Source of the DNA: Sorex araneus
Lineage: Eukaryota; Chordata; Mammalia; Eulipotyphla; Soricidae
DNA length: 64,000 bases
Direction of reading: 5' to 3'
Assembly (NCBI RefSeq): GCF_027595985.1
Contig: NC_073304.1
Span: forward strand, 146,624,746 to 146,688,745
The position numbers and the translations under genes are program-made. Within the stretch, counting starts at the first letter, position 1; the number at the start of each line of letters is the position of its first letter. Below are positions 1 to 11,659 of the stretch, piece after piece. The notes below the pieces were generated by a model. The model ran no database searches. It was not told where the DNA came from and was given only the letters and a program-made list of their open reading frames with translations.

Positions 1-129
1 TGGAAGACCCCAAAATTGACCCAGGTTTGGTCCCAGCATTTCATATGGTCCCTTGAAAACCACCAGGAGTCATTCCTGAGTGTGGATCCATAAGTCCTGA
101 GCAAGACCAGGTGTGGTCCAAAAATAAAT
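1..129 (+). mobile_element. Shrew SINE, 5' end outside the window
   Basis: Box B-like GGTTTGGTCCC, then CATATGGTCCC, AGGAGTCATTCCTGAGTG and GTGTGGTCCAAAAATAAA tail. Confidence 0.75.
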
Positions 130-642
130 GAGTGATGATATGTTTAATCTATAACGCAGTGAGAGTCTCTGCTCTGAAACTCTGTAGAAGAGCTGTACAG
201 TAGTTCTCAGACTCTTTGTCCTCCAAGACCCCTTCACAGAATTCTTCAGGATCCCCTTGAAGGCACTATGGAGATTTGTGTATGTGCATTATATCTATTA
301 GTGTTTACTATGCAGGAATCCTCAGAGAACATCATCATTTGGCTGTAGCAGTGAGGCATGGAAAAAAATATCCCATCCACATTGAACAGAAGGTTATTCA
401 GGATCTGGCTCTGTTATGCCTTATTTTGCACAGAGTCACAGTTGCTACTGCTGACTCCAAGGCCTTATTATATTAGAAATTTGTGCCATAAGGCTCAGGA
501 ACACACGACACACCTTCCACCAACCTCAAGCCATGTCTTCAGACTCCACCCAGCCCCTAGACTCTTTACTACATACATATGGGAGAAGAAGACTTCAGAA
601 GGCAAATAATTAGTGACTTAGTGTCATTATCATAATAGTTCC
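130..642. other. No gene seen
   Basis: Ordinary sequence without repeat families I recognise; short open frames show no known protein. Confidence 0.6.
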
Positions 643-805
643 GGGGGCTGGGGAGATAAGGCACTTATCGCGCGTGGATCACCCGTTTAGATCCCTGGTA
701 CTGAGCACCACCAGGGATGATCCCAAAGCACATAGCCAGGAGTAAGTCCTGAGCACAACTCCATAGGGAGGTGCCCCCAAGTCCCCATAAAAAAACAAAA
801 TGAAA
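643..805 (+). mobile_element. Shrew SINE, diverged
   Basis: GGGGCTGGGGAGATAAG head, CCTGGTACTGAGCACCA, AGCCAGGAGTAAGTCCTGAG and an A-rich end. Confidence 0.75.
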
Positions 806-835
806 CAATTTGATCAGAAGATACTTCAAAGGATT

Positions 836-932
836 AGTGTGTGTGCATGCAGACTTAGGTTCTAGTCCGGCACCTCATGGTGTCCCAAACATTGCTGGGG
901 TGACCGAGTACAGCTAGGTGTGGCCCCAAATT
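836..932 (+). mobile_element. Shrew SINE fragment, old
   Basis: Weak match over GGTTCTAGTCCGGCACC and AGCTAGGTGTGGCCCC only. Confidence 0.45.
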
Positions 933-942
933 ATACCAGAAA

Positions 943-993
<51 letters not shown>

Positions 994-999
994 GTGATA
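943..999. repeat. (ATG)n trinucleotide repeat
   Basis: About 17 ATG units and a variant GGTGAT unit, directly before the T-run of an antisense SINE. Frames of poly-Met or poly-Asp read from it are artefacts. Confidence 0.95.
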
Positions 1000-1000
1000 C

Positions 1001-1178
1001 TTTTTTTTTTTTTTACTTTGGGGCTACACCCAGCGATGCTCAGGAGTTATTCCTGGCTCTGTACTCAGGAATTACTCCTGGTGATGCTCGGAGGACCATA
1101 TGGGATGCTGGGAATCAAACCTGGGTCGACCACATGCAAGGTAAATGCCCTACCTTCTGTGCTATCGCTCCAGCCCCA
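1001..1178 (-). mobile_element. Shrew SINE, full length
   Basis: T-run, GGGCTACACCCAGCGATGC, GACCATATGGGATGCTGGGA and GCTATCGCTCCAGCCCC. It starts at the end of the ATG repeat. Confidence 0.9.
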
Positions 1179-1255
1179 ATGATGCTGATAATTAAACAAT
1201 CTACTCCTGGGTTCACAGGATGATGAGATGTCAAGAAAATGAGCTTATGAACAAG

Positions 1256-1412
1256 ATGTCTGGGTTCTGATTCTAGTGTCCCCATTCAGGCACTTCCACT
1301 CTGGTGGAAATGGAGATAATGCCATGAACTATGCCAGGCGGCTTTGGGGAGATTAACCAGTATAAATACTTAGAAAGCACTTAGAACAACACCAAGATGT
1401 AGTAAACACTGC
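1256..1412 (+). mobile_element. MIR, old mammalian SINE
   Basis: GGAAATGGAGATAATGCC, GGAGATTAACCAGTATAAAT and AAAGCACTTAGAACAACACC follow the MIR 3' half in order. Confidence 0.65.
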
Positions 1413-2464
1413 CTAGGTGAACTGATATCTATTACTATTGGCTGATAGTATTGCTTTCTCATTGATAAATCGCTATTATTAGTGTGAATCATTGTGTCTT
1501 CCACTGGTTTATGGGGCACTGGTGCCCCAAGACCCTTGAATGGATCTGTCTGGGCTTTACTCCTTCTTCCTCCCCTCATGTGAGCAAACTTTCCTTTCCT
1601 GGGGTCCTCTTCAGAGGGCACTTGGGTGCTGCTGGCTGCCAGCTCCTAACTGCTTGCTCATGGGAGATTGTGTCCTCAATCCCTTTGTCCTGTGCCTCAT
1701 CTGTGCAGTGAGCACAGTGCTGGCTACTCCGGGGAATCAGCAGAGACTGGCCTGAGGCACAGAGGGTCTCACAGTGGCGTTAAGCCCCTGTCAGAAGCTG
1801 AGGCTCTGTGCGTTTATGTGTGGAATTCTAGTAAATTAGGTCAGACTTTGCACTCATACACGTAGGGGTCTCAGCCCTCTTTCTACCCTAACTCCTGTTC
1901 TGTGTCTGAAAAGCCTGACTTCTAGGGGTTCTCCACTTGGGGTGCAACCAGCTTGAGTTGGGCCACTCAGAGGCCAGATGGGGGAAAAGGGCATAGGGAG
2001 TCAGCAGGCAGAAGGGTTTCCTCAGGTGGATTATCAGCATCCCCTTCACCCCGGTGGTTGCTCCTTCAGCCTCTCCTGGCTGCAGAGAATCTCTCCAGGA
2101 TCCACTAAATGCTGTCTCCTCACCTCTCTAAGCCTCTTGTGGAATAGCTCCCCACTTACTGCTATACTCTGGGCCACCCCTCCTGCTTACTAGTGGTGCC
2201 GTCGGCCTTGTCACGAGGAGGTGATTGTTCTCCTCCCAAAGGCTCTTCTCAGTAACCCTGTTGGAGTGTGGGAGGTTCCTGCTGCCATCTAGCTATTCTG
2301 CGGGAGCAGAATGCATGTGTCGGCATCTGCACTCATGCATGCAGCCACGGCAGAAAGGATAAACACTGACGGACTCATAGGGTCATGGCCATGTGCTTTC
2401 TGTCTCCCTTCTGTCTTGAATTATTTTTAAATTCGAATACAATGCAACATGTATCATATATGTG
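1413..2464. other. No gene seen
   Basis: Moderately GC-rich, no recognised repeat or exon. Confidence 0.6.
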
Positions 2465-2611
2465 TTTTTTTTTTCCTTTTTGGGTCACACCTGGCTCAGG
2501 GGTTACTCCTGGCGGTGCTTGGGGGACCATATATGGGATGCTGGGAATTGAACCCGGGTCGACCGTGTGCAAGGCAAATGCCCTACCCACTGTGCTATCG
2601 CTCCAAGCCCC
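2465..2611 (-). mobile_element. Shrew SINE, slightly shortened
   Basis: T-run, GGGTCACACCTGGC, intact antisense box B (GGAATTGAACCCGGG region) and GCTATCGCTCC. It is followed at once by a second copy. Confidence 0.9.
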
Positions 2612-2783
2612 AATATTTTTATTTTTGGGCTTTTTGGATCACACCCGGCGATGTACAGGGGTTACTCCTGGTTCACGCACTCAGGAATTACTCCTGGTGG
2701 TGCTTGGGGGATCATATGGGAAGCTGGGAATAGAACCCGAATCGGCTGCATACAAGGCAAACGCCCTATCTACTGTGCTACCT
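2612..2783 (-). mobile_element. Shrew SINE, tandem with the previous copy
   Basis: GGATCACACCCGGCGATG, CAGGAATTACTCCTGGTGG and ACTGTGCTACC; the last head bases are missing. Confidence 0.88.
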
Positions 2784-3288
2784 CATATGTGTTTTAAATT
2801 ATTTGAGATAAAAGTGCAGATTTTTATTTTTTTGCTTGTTTCTTTCAGGGGAGATCAGGCACAGAGAAAAGTCCCATTCTCAGACCCCCTCAGGGCAGAT
2901 CTTGGCCTTGATTTACTCTGGTGGAAAGAAACTAAAGACATTGGTCATTGCCCCTAGATCAGATGTCCTGTGGATTAATAAGATAAACCCGTCTGCAGCT
3001 TGGAATTCTTAACATGATTAAAAAAGAAAATAAGAGGCCCATTATCATTCCTTGGCTTTAGAAAAGCCCTTTAACCTTGACTTCCCCGATGAATCTTGTT
3101 GTCCTGAGTGCTCTGACACCAGGTGCAAAGGCAAAGTAGGAGGGTGAGCTGGCTAAAGGCAGGGGATGGCGCCTCAAGGTGACACGGTCATCAGTTGTCA
3201 GAGATACGGTGATGTGCACTCCCCTCTCCAGTCTTGATTCAGCTGGACCAAGATGGGACCAAGGAATCTGCATTTTATTTGAACATTT

Positions 3289-3640
3289 ATTTAAAGGCCA
3301 GAGAAATAATTATAACAGGTAAGGCACTTGCCTTGCATGTAACTGACCTAGGTTTAGGCCATACCCAGTGGTGCCTAGGGCTTACTCCTGGCTCTGTGCT
3401 CAGGGTTCACTTGGGGAATCATGGGGTGACAGGGTTTCAACCTGAGTTGACCATGTGCAAGGCAAGTGCCTAACCTGTTGTACCATCTTTCTGGTCTGGC
3501 TGACCTAGGTTTGACTGCCAACACCTCAGGTGATTCCCCAAGCATGACCAGGAGCCATCCCTGAGCACAGAAGTAAGCCCAGGGCATAGCCAGGTTCACA
3601 TCCCTCCACCCAACCCCCCCCGCAAAAAAACAAACTCAAC
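3289..3640 (+). mobile_element. Old shrew SINE split by a nested SINE
   Basis: The head (3296-3355: GGCACTTGCCTTGCATG) and the rest (3500-3640: AGGAGCCATCCCTGAGCAC, C- and A-rich end) belong to one element. The younger antisense SINE lies between them, with the target site CTGACCTAGGTTT repeated on both sides. Confidence 0.82.
3356..3499 (-). mobile_element. Nested shrew SINE with 13-bp target-site duplication
   Basis: CTGACCTAGGTTT at 3343-3355 and 3500-3512 brackets it. The body reads CATACCCAGTGGTGCC to TACCATCTTTCTGGTC. The A-tail is almost absent. Confidence 0.85.
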
Positions 3641-3650
3641 CCCCCATAGG

Positions 3651-3654
<4 letters not shown>

Positions 3655-3689
<35 letters not shown>

Positions 3690-3702
3690 TGTGTGTTCAT
3701 GT

Positions 3703-3752
<50 letters not shown>
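3655..3752. repeat. (CA)n in two blocks
   Basis: Two pure CA runs separated by about 20 bases that include ATGTGTGTTCATGTGCG, themselves the opposite TG/CA phase. Confidence 0.95.
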
Positions 3753-3753
<1 letters not shown>

Positions 3754-3754
3754 C

Positions 3755-3996
3755 TCCCAAGTGGTGCTCAGGGGCCCACTTGCAGTGGTTCTTGCCCAGT
3801 TAGCTCAAGGCCAAGGTCAAGGTCAAGTGATGTGGTGCTGCTCGGACCCTGCAGTTCTGAGTGATGCCACACCACCCATTTGAGTGATGCCACAGCTGAC
3901 AGTGCGTGGGGGACTGCGTGTAGCACTGGGGATCAATCCAGAGTGAGACCCACGCAAGGCAGAGTGTGTTGACACCTGTGTTGTCTCTCCAGCACC
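3755..3996 (-). mobile_element. Shrew SINE fragments, old and rearranged
   Basis: AGTGGTGCTCAGGGGCCCAC and, after unrelated bases, ACTGGGGATCAATCCAGAG and TTGTCTCTCCAGCAC. Confidence 0.5.
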
Positions 3997-4570
3997 AGAA
4001 TATGCACTTAAGCGTGGCAGCCTGCCCCAGAGACTGCTACCCACATACACCCACATTTCCCGGGGAGCGGAGGTTCTTTCGTCAGGGAGCTCAGAGGCCA
4101 GTCCTGCCTTTTTGGGACCCTCCATGGGTAAGCAGAGAGGAGAGTAGTGGGGGTGAGGAGGAGGATAATCATGTGCCCGAGGTATTTAGGGGAGGCCCAA
4201 AGCAGCTGGGGTGCTCTGGAGAACCCCCCCAAGCAGGTCCCTGTAGCCGCCTAGGCCATTAGTGCTGTGGGAAGTGCGGGCCCCACTGGAGGCTCTTACT
4301 GATGGCGTGTTCTTTTCCATTTCTTCTCTGATTACATTGATCTTGTGCTTTTGCTGATGTTGTGACAGTCTAATTATAGACTTCTCTGCTGCCGGGCAAA
4401 CAGTCGCCCCTCTCCGCAAATCCGCCTATTACACAAGAGCTTCTCGTAGGACATGGTCATTAGAAGCAGCCAGCACTAGGATGTGCCTGGCAGTTCAGCC
4501 GCACACACTGTACCCCTCCTTCTTGTCACTGCTGGGGTGCTGGCAATAAGCCAGGACAGGCCCTTTCACT
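3997..4570. other. No gene seen
   Basis: Non-repetitive with short open frames on both strands and no known motif. Confidence 0.6.
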
Positions 4571-4655
4571 TGTTTTAAATAAGGGGAAACTGAGGTCCAG
4601 AGCAGTGATGTGGATAATATCACACAGGAGGGAATAAAACCCGTAGCTTGGGGAT
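4571..4655 (+). mobile_element. MIR fragment
   Basis: GGGGAAACTGAGGTCCAGAG and TATCACACAGGAGGGAATAAA match the MIR core. Confidence 0.6.
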
Positions 4656-5261
4656 AGGACATGGAGGCATCTTCCCAGGCCCTACTCGTCCTTCTGTTTC
4701 TCTCCCACTTATTTTTCCAAACATCCTATCCTGTTGCTTATTCTAAGAACTCTGAAGAGGAAAGGTGTCACCAGGCGGGAGCCAAGAGTGCTGACAAGGC
4801 AGACCTGCTGGAACAGTCTCCACCGGCACCCCTTTTCCTGACCTTCCACCTCCCAAAGCACAGAAAAATTTGCCTCTGTGTCCTGGAGCCAGATGGGTCA
4901 AAGGAACATGCAGGACTGAAGCAGGGATCTCAGGAAATAGATGTACAAGGTGGCCGGGCAGCATTTACCTCCCCCTCCCCGCCATGAGGTGGAACCAACT
5001 TCCTGGTGTTAAAGTGGGGAACACTGGATAACCTGCTTTTGAGTCTTCTTCACCCCAGCGTGGGGGCCTCTCTCCAGGCCCTGCTGCTCAGATCTACCTG
5101 GCTGGGATGGCAAACAGCAGGGGACTCAAGACCACCAGCAAAGCAGTGGAATGGACGATGTGAAAGTGAGTGGGGCAGTAAATCCAGACGGCCATACTGT
5201 CTTTAGTGACTTCTTGGCATCCTCCTAAGGCCACTTAGCAGCATTTATGGGGGGAGGGAGC
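4656..5261. other. No gene seen
   Basis: A 108-codon frame here starts with a hydrophobic stretch that looks like a signal peptide, but the rest resembles no family I know and there is no promoter or splice support. Confidence 0.55.
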
Positions 5262-5400
5262 GTGGTTATGGTCTAAACCAAGTCGTGCTCAGGGCTTACT
5301 CCTAGCTGACCTGGGGAACCAAATAGAGTCCTGAGGACAGAACCAGAGTCTGCCTCCTGCAAGGCAAGTGCCCTACCCCTGTACCATGCCTCCAGCCTCC
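5262..5400 (-). mobile_element. Shrew SINE, diverged
   Basis: GTGCTCAGGGCTTACTCCTA, GCAAGGCAAGTGCCCTACCC and CCTCCAGCC. Confidence 0.7.
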
Positions 5401-5402
5401 AA

Positions 5403-5548
5403 AATTGACTATTCCCCACCCTCACACCTGCCTATGCTCAGGGATCAATCCGGTGGGGCCCAGGGAACCATATGGGGTGGTGGGGGTCAAACCCAGATTG
5501 GCCACATGCGAGGCAAATACCCTATCTGCTGTATCTCTCCAGCCCATA
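5403..5548 (-). mobile_element. Shrew SINE, diverged, tandem with previous
   Basis: TGCTCAGGGATCAATCC, AACCATATGGGGTGGTGGG, ATTGGCCACATGCGAGG and TCTCTCCAGCCC. Confidence 0.72.
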
Positions 5549-6780
5549 ACATGATTTTTAAGCCTCATTTGTGCCCTCCAGACTATGGGCTGTGCTTTCC
5601 AGCTGATTATATGGGCTCCCCCATATCTGTGCCAACTAGCCCATGCCAATTGTTCTTTTCTGGGTTGCAATTAAAAGTTCAAGTACAAGGGCCAAAAGAC
5701 CCAGGTTTGACCTTTTAGGACCACACCCGGTGGGGGAGTTAGCCATTCTTGGCAGGTGGGCCTCCTCTTCCTCTTGGCAAGCTGAGAGGGAATGGCAGGG
5801 TCTCTTGACCAACAGGTCTGAGCGCCAGTGCTGGGAGGGTCAGGTATCAGAGCTACGAGTGCGGGAGACACTGGGACCAAAATGTAAGTCAGGTTCGGAG
5901 TGCACCAGTGATTAGTGGTGCGATAGGAAATGATCAGTTAACAATTTAGGCTTTCATGGAATTCCTCTTTCCTGTGGGGAGATTTAAAAACATCAATCCT
6001 CAGATAAGAAATCTGAGGCCCCAGGAGTGAAGGTTGCAGAGCTCAATCCTGTGAATGGGGCAACTGCTTTCACATGCACTTCACTCTTGCGTGATCACGT
6101 GCACCTCCCTGATGCAGGCAGGCTGCTGATCACTCCCATCTGGGTTCGGAGAGGGGAGCCATGGATGGAGACACTAGCAATTTCGTGACACTCAACATCC
6201 TTTCTTTGGGGCACACCACAAGAGGGCTGTGGAGGGCGTAGAAACACCTAGTCCAGAGTGGTAACGTGGACTCTGGTTATCTGACACCCTCTTGTCTCTG
6301 GGAGTGCCACCAGCACCACTAGCCTATCTGGGTCCCAGTTTCCCCCGTTGTGGTGCCTGAAACCCCAGCATGTCGTCTGCCTGACACAGGATCCTGGAGC
6401 TGGGCCAGTGGCCAGCCCACGCCTTCTCCCTGTTCATCCCAGGTACCCAGTTCAAGGCCTGCCTCCTAAGCCTTGCTCTAAATAAACCTTATCCCTTTTC
6501 ACTCCAAACACACTTCTCTTTCTGCAGCACCCAAGAAAAACACTGTCCCAAAGGAGCCTGACAAAGTATGGGGATCTTTGCTTTCAGGCAGGAGGAAAAA
6601 AGCCAAATTGTGCCTTTCCCACACCTTGTCCACACTCACTGGGGTGAAGACAGTCAATGTGGTTTGAAAACAGGTCTGCAGGACTGTGGAGAGCCTTTGT
6701 TTCTTGATAGGTGAGCTGGAGACACAGGTTTGTTCAGTTTGTGAAGAGTTGTTAGCCTGGGTTCTTGGGTCTGTCCACTT
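5549..6780. other. No gene seen
   Basis: Apart from a MIR-like piece and a short SINE remnant near 5718 (ACCACACCCGGTGGGG), nothing is recognised. Confidence 0.55.
5988..6060 (+). mobile_element. MIR-like fragment
   Basis: CCTCAGATAAGAAATCTGAGG and CCCCAGGAGTGAAGGTTGCAG resemble the MIR core weakly. Confidence 0.4.
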
Positions 6781-6801
6781 CTCTCTCTCTCTCTCTCTCC
6801 A

Positions 6802-6841
<40 letters not shown>

Positions 6842-6846
6842 ATGTG
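6781..6846. repeat. (CT)n then (TA)n
   Basis: CT units (6781-6800) are followed by alternating TA units interrupted by one TATG, just upstream of an antisense SINE. Confidence 0.93.
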
Positions 6847-6879
6847 TGTATAATGTGTATAATTTTCATATCTATATAG

Positions 6880-7076
6880 TTTGGTTTGGTTGGTTTTGGT
6901 TTAGTTTTGGTTTGGTTTTTGGACCATACCCAGTAGTGCTCAGGGATTACTGCTGACTCTGCACTCAGAAATCACTTCTGGCTTGCTCAAGGGGCCACAC
7001 ATGGTACTGGGGATCACACCCATATTATTCGTGTGGCAGGCAATTGCCCTCCCTGCTGTACTATCCCACTAGCCCC
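6880..7076 (-). mobile_element. Shrew SINE with TTTGG-rich tail
   Basis: The tail is a degenerate TTTGG repeat, then ACCATACCCAGTAGTGCTC to ACTATCCCACTAGCCCC. Confidence 0.82.
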
Positions 7077-7899
7077 GTAAGAGGGCATTTTAATAAATGT
7101 CTACTGTGGTGATTTGCCTTGAGATAAATACTCAAGACTTAAACTGATAAAGCTAGATAACTAAGAACTATTTTGGTGTTTTTTTCTTACCTTCCAAAAA
7201 GGATCCATGATAACATTTACTTCTCTGAATATTTGAAGTAAAATTCCATTGGGTCTAAACTTATTCTGGGGTGTTGCTATATGGGGATCCACCTGCACTT
7301 GTAAGATGTTTTTCCTCCTCAGGCTCCTTCTCACAACTTGTCCAGGCATCACTCAGTGAGCTACTCAGAATACAAAGGTCTTTAAGCCCTTTTGATTGGA
7401 TGAGATCTAGGACAGGATGAAAATTGGCAAGGAGTACCCAATAATATCCACAGAATAGTTTTGATATCTGGCTCCATATTCAATGGACACTATCTGGTGG
7501 CTTCCAGACATTCTGTCCAGTTCCAGTTTTCTGAGGTAGAAAGAATGCTATGACATTAAAACAGAACTGAAAAAAATTCTAGAAAAGTTAAGTAATGGCC
7601 CAGGAATCAAAAAGTGTCCAAGGCATTAAAAAAAAAAAAAAACATGTACAACTAATAAATTTACTTTTAGCTCTTTGGTTATTCTCTTTTCCCTTCCACA
7701 AAATTACCTAATGGTCATGAAGCTGAACAAAATTTCACATAAGCAGAGGAACCAAACTGTGCTGGATCAAATTCTAGGCAAGAATTTCTGTCACATGATC
7801 TACCCTATGTTGATGGAATCAATGAGATCTTAAACAACAAAAACAACAACAAATAAAACAAAACAAGTGGTCCAAGGCCTGTGTAATATAATTATTTGT
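7077..7899. other. AT-rich, possibly old L1
   Basis: Continuous in composition with the L1 fragment to the right, but no L1 wording is clear. Confidence 0.4.
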
Positions 7900-9570
7900 G
7901 CTGATTTTTTAAAATTTATGAACATGTGTCCTAGACGATTTTGGACAATCTGGATTTTAAGTAACCAGGCATTCTGTTTTCCTAACTAAACTTTTTATTT
8001 AACAAATACTCATTAATTCACTCAACAAAAGCTCCCATTCTGGGTATCTGTTTGGATAGTCATACTAAAAAAAAATCTGTCCCCAAACTACATGAAAATT
8101 AATTAGTAGAGACCTAAATGTGAAGTTTAAAACAATTTAGTTTCTTGAAGAACACAGAGGACATGACGTTTGTGGCCATGGATTCTAGTGGTAGAAGATA
8201 AGATGAATATACTATAGCATTTTAAAAATTAATGTTTCTGTTCATCAAGAGATAACATTGAGAAAAAAAGGAAAATCACTGATTTGGGGAGAAGATATTT
8301 GTAAAACACTTATTGGATAAAAATATATCCTTGTCTAAGCACTTGTATGCTACAAAGACATTTTAGAGCTGGCTAAGACAGATATCACTTGATATCAGGT
8401 GAGAGAGGCTTAGATACTTTATTAAAAATAATAAGCATACAAAAAGTATATGATGTAGAACACTACATCACTCTTATCAGAAAATGTAATTTATTATATT
8501 ATAAAATGTACTCTCATTTTACATTAAGAAGACCAACACCACCAACTCAGTGAAAATGCAAATTTCATCTCCCCGGTAGAAATATAAATTGTTATATCCC
8601 TTTGGAAAAACTGTTTGGCAATATATTTAAAGCTTGGTATATGTATACTCCCTGGCTCTTCAATTCCAACCAAGTATAAACACTACAAATAGATTTTATA
8701 TCCCTTACAATGCATGGATAAAGTGGTTTGTAGATAAAAGGGTATAAATTTCCAGGTGAGGAATATCAAATAGTTCCCTAGCTCTGATTTAGAGCATGGT
8801 GAATATAGTCATTATACTGTATTGTATACTTGTAATCTATTGGGGGTTGGTCCAAGTATTCTCATCATGGGATGGGGACATAGCTCAAAGGGCTGAGGCA
8901 CATGCTCTATATGTGGGGCACCCAGGATTGAACCTTGGTACCACATGGTCCCCCAAGCACTAAGTATTCTCATCACTTATACACAATCACAGGCAACCAC
9001 ACACATGTCTATGTGTGAGGTCATAGACATGTTAATAAGATTGGTTATGTGCCATAATTTCACAACATAAATGTATTACAACAATATGCTATCCATGTTA
9101 AATACAATTTTGTCAAGTATTCCTTAATAAGACAAGGGAGGGTGTTTATAGCAGCTCCATTCACAAAGAGGTGAAAATGATGCAACCCAAACATTTACCA
9201 AGAGTCGTAATGCATCAATGATTGAATACTTACATAATGAAATGCTGCACAGTAATGGAAAATGAACCATTCATTACAAGCAATGATATGGTTGCTTGAG
9301 ATTCATAGAGATACAGTTAAGAAACCAGGCACAAAACTGCATACACAATCTATTTCATCCATGTCATCTGAACACTGTAAAGTAATCTATGATGATAGAA
9401 GTTAGAATACTGCCTTACCCCTGTTGGATATTGAACAGGAAGTGGGCTGGAGATGGTTCGAAATCTTGATCTGAGTTAGTTACACGCTATGTGCATATGT
9501 AAAAAACTGTTCTGAATATACAAATTCCGTATGCCTTACTAACTTGATTCCTCAAAACAAAACATAAAAC
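7900..9570 (+). mobile_element. Old L1 fragment, sense (ORF2 3' part and UTR)
   Basis: Phrases of mammalian L1 are readable in order: GGGGAGAAGATATTTGTAAA (8287), GGAAAAACTGTTTGGCAATA (8604), ACCCAAACATTTACC (9185), GAAATGCTGCACAGTAATGG (9239). A sense SINE lies inside at 8871-8962. Frames are fully degraded. Confidence 0.65.
8871..8962 (+). mobile_element. Shrew SINE, 3' truncated, inside an L1
   Basis: GATGGGGACATAGCTCAAAG head, box B-like GGATTGAACC, CACATGGTCCCCCAAGCAC. Confidence 0.65.
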
Positions 9571-10009
9571 CCAACCATATATTTCATGTTGAGCAACAAT
9601 CACCGTGGCTACCCTTACAAATACTCACACAAATACCATTTCCTTTCATGATTTGGAAGCTCCTTCCCCTTTAGGAAGCTCTTTCCCTTTTAGGAAAGAC
9701 ATAAAAACGAAACTTCTGTATCCTGGCAGACACTGAAAACCACACTTATTTTAGGCAGGATGCAATGGGATAATGGGGGAAATACTGAATCTGGGGAATA
9801 ATCCACTGTAGTCCCAGCAGCCAAAACACGTTCACTGAAGCAAGCTGCTATGCATGTAAGCATTCACCCACCTGCTTTATATCAGGCGCTGTGTCAAGAA
9901 TAACGTTCTGTTGTATTACTTAACACGCAGAGGATCCTACACTTGGGTTTCAGAATCGGAGTTTTGTGGGGGGTTGGTTACTGGTCAGGTTACCCGACAG
10001 GTATGAGCC
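9571..10009. other. Region before the CpG island, nothing recognised
   Basis: AT-rich and CpG-poor until about 9950, then CpG density rises sharply. Confidence 0.55.
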
Positions 10010-10479
10010 GAGATCTCAGGCAGGGCAATGGGTGGCACCTGTTCGCAGTGAGCGGGTCCGGCCCCGCACGCGTGTCAACGCCAGGGGGCTCAGCGACACT
10101 GGCAGGGGTGGGCGCTGTCGCGGCGCGAGTCCGGGGGTTCCCCAACACTTCGTCGGGATAACCGCGCGCAGGTGCTGCTGCAGACTTCCGGGACAGTCCT
10201 CTTCTCGCCTTAATTTTCTCGGCAATCAGGGAGCGCCCCTCCCATGCACACCATCCGTCACACACTTTGTATGTGCCTCTCCTTGTCCTTTCCCACGTCC
10301 CAGGCAAGCGTGGGGTTTTCCACTAACTCTTCCCGCGCGAAATTCCAAGGCGAATTTGCCCAGGAAAGGTCCCCTAGGCCTGCGGAGGAGAGGGCTGGGG
10401 TGGGGAAGGGGCGACGGGGCGATGGAAGGGCAGAAAAGCGCGGAGCGGAGCGAAATCGAGCCCCAACCGCTCGCAAACC

Positions 10480-10776
10480 TGAGTCCGGCCGTCGGCGTGA
10501 TCCCTCTATTGCGCCTGCGCGGCGCGACGGCTGGGGCCCCGCCCCTTTCAGCTGCCGAAGAGTTACTCGTCTCCCGGCAACCATTCACGGAGCAGCCAAT
10601 CAGCGGGGCCGCCGCATTCGGCCCCGCCCTCAGCGCCGGGCGGAAGGAGCCCGCGGGGCCTGGCTCCGCCCCGCCGCGCTCCCCGGGGCGGCCTGGCTGA
10701 GGGAGCGGGCGGGGCGCTGGCCGGCGGGGGCGTGGCCCGGCGGATAAGAACGGAGGGGGCGGCGGCGGCTCGGCTC
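10480..10776 (+). promoter_or_regulatory. TENT5C: TENT5C core and proximal promoter
   Basis: Elements seen directly: an NRF1-like GCGCCTGCGC at 10511-10520; a CCAAT box in AGCCAATCAG (CCAAT at 10596-10600); a GC box GGGCGGGGC at 10707-10715; a KLF/Sp-like GGGGGCGTGG at 10726-10735; and a TATA-like GGATAAGAA at 10742-10750 placed about 30 bases before an initiator-like TCACTC. Spacing and order are those of a CCAAT/Sp1 promoter with a weak TATA box. Binding by particular factors is inferred from motif likeness only. Confidence 0.7.
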
Positions 10777-10844
10777 ACTCGGCGCCGCTGCTGGGGCTTC
10801 TAGCTGCCCCGCTCCTGCCGGGAGCTGCTGCTCGGTTCCGCCAG
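10777..10844 (+). other. TENT5C: TENT5C non-coding exon 1 (5' UTR), start inferred
   Basis: The exon ends in CCAG followed by GTGAGT (10845-10850), a near-perfect splice donor. Its start is inferred from an initiator-like TCACTC at 10775-10780, about 30 bases after a TATA-like element. Joined to 27848-27870 it gives a 5' UTR of about 90 nt. The arrangement (short GC-rich non-coding exon, long intron, single coding exon) fits the known two-exon structure of TENT5C. The true start could lie some tens of bases upstream because CpG-island promoters often use several sites. Confidence 0.72.
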
Positions 10845-11659
10845 GTGAGTCCGTCCCCGGGCCGCGAGCGCGCACACCTGTTGCAAGCCCGCCAGCTCTG
10901 CCCGAGCTCCAGGTTTCCGCGGACCCCAGCGGGCTCACGCGCAGGTGCGGGAGCTGCGGACAGGTGCGGGGAGCTAAGCTCCCCTCCTCCCGGGAGCCGG
11001 CGGGCCGCGGGCCCCGCTGCCCTTCCCGCCCCAACGGCGCCCCGGCCACCCCTGCCAGCTCTCGGGCTGGCCCGGGGGGCGCCGGGGTCGCGCACACCTC
11101 CCGCCCGCCGATCGCAGGTTCGAACGCGGCGGTTTCCGAAGGCGCAGTTGGGGACGCAGCCGTCGGGGATCTGGATCTGGGCTGGGGGCCGCGGGACGCG
11201 CCCCAGGCTAGATGCCCTAGGCCTGGGCTCGAGACGGACCCGCAGCCGCGGAGTGGCTCGGACTGGTTCTCGGCCGCGGGGGACCGAGCCCGAGTGCGGT
11301 GCGTCTCTCGGAATCTTCTCCGGTACTCGGCGACTGCCAGCCGCTCGCTCCTCTCTGGAACCGAAAGTGGCTTCCAGCTGGGACCCCAACTCTGTTGACC
11401 CGACTAACGGGGACTTGGAGGCACGGCTGCCCCCGGCCGGTCTGGAGGGGGCGAGGAAGCTGGATCTCAGTCCAGGACGCAGGCGGGCGACCAGAGCGAA
11501 GCTCGCCCACGGAGGCAGAAGAGAGCTTCCCCAGGGTCCATCCCCCCCCAAGACCCCCACCCCGTTCGGACTGGGCCCGCAGGGGGGAGCCTCTGTCCTC
11601 TGCGTGCGAGGATGGCTTAGGCAGGGGAAAACACGTTTCTGTCTGCAACGGGGGCCAAC

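Larger units (their letters stand above)
10010..11600. promoter_or_regulatory. TENT5C: CpG island around TENT5C exon 1
   Basis: CpG dinucleotides are dense from about 10.0 to 11.6 kb, unlike the AT-rich DNA before 9.9 kb and the ordinary intron after 11.9 kb. The island surrounds exon 1 and extends about 750 bases into intron 1. Long open frames occur here on both strands (up to 316 codons), but they follow from low stop-codon frequency in GC-rich DNA and show no recognisable protein. Confidence 0.88.

Noticed and set aside
4661..4987. 108-codon frame with a signal-peptide-like start
   Set aside because: No family likeness beyond the hydrophobic start, no splice or promoter context, and a MIR piece just upstream.
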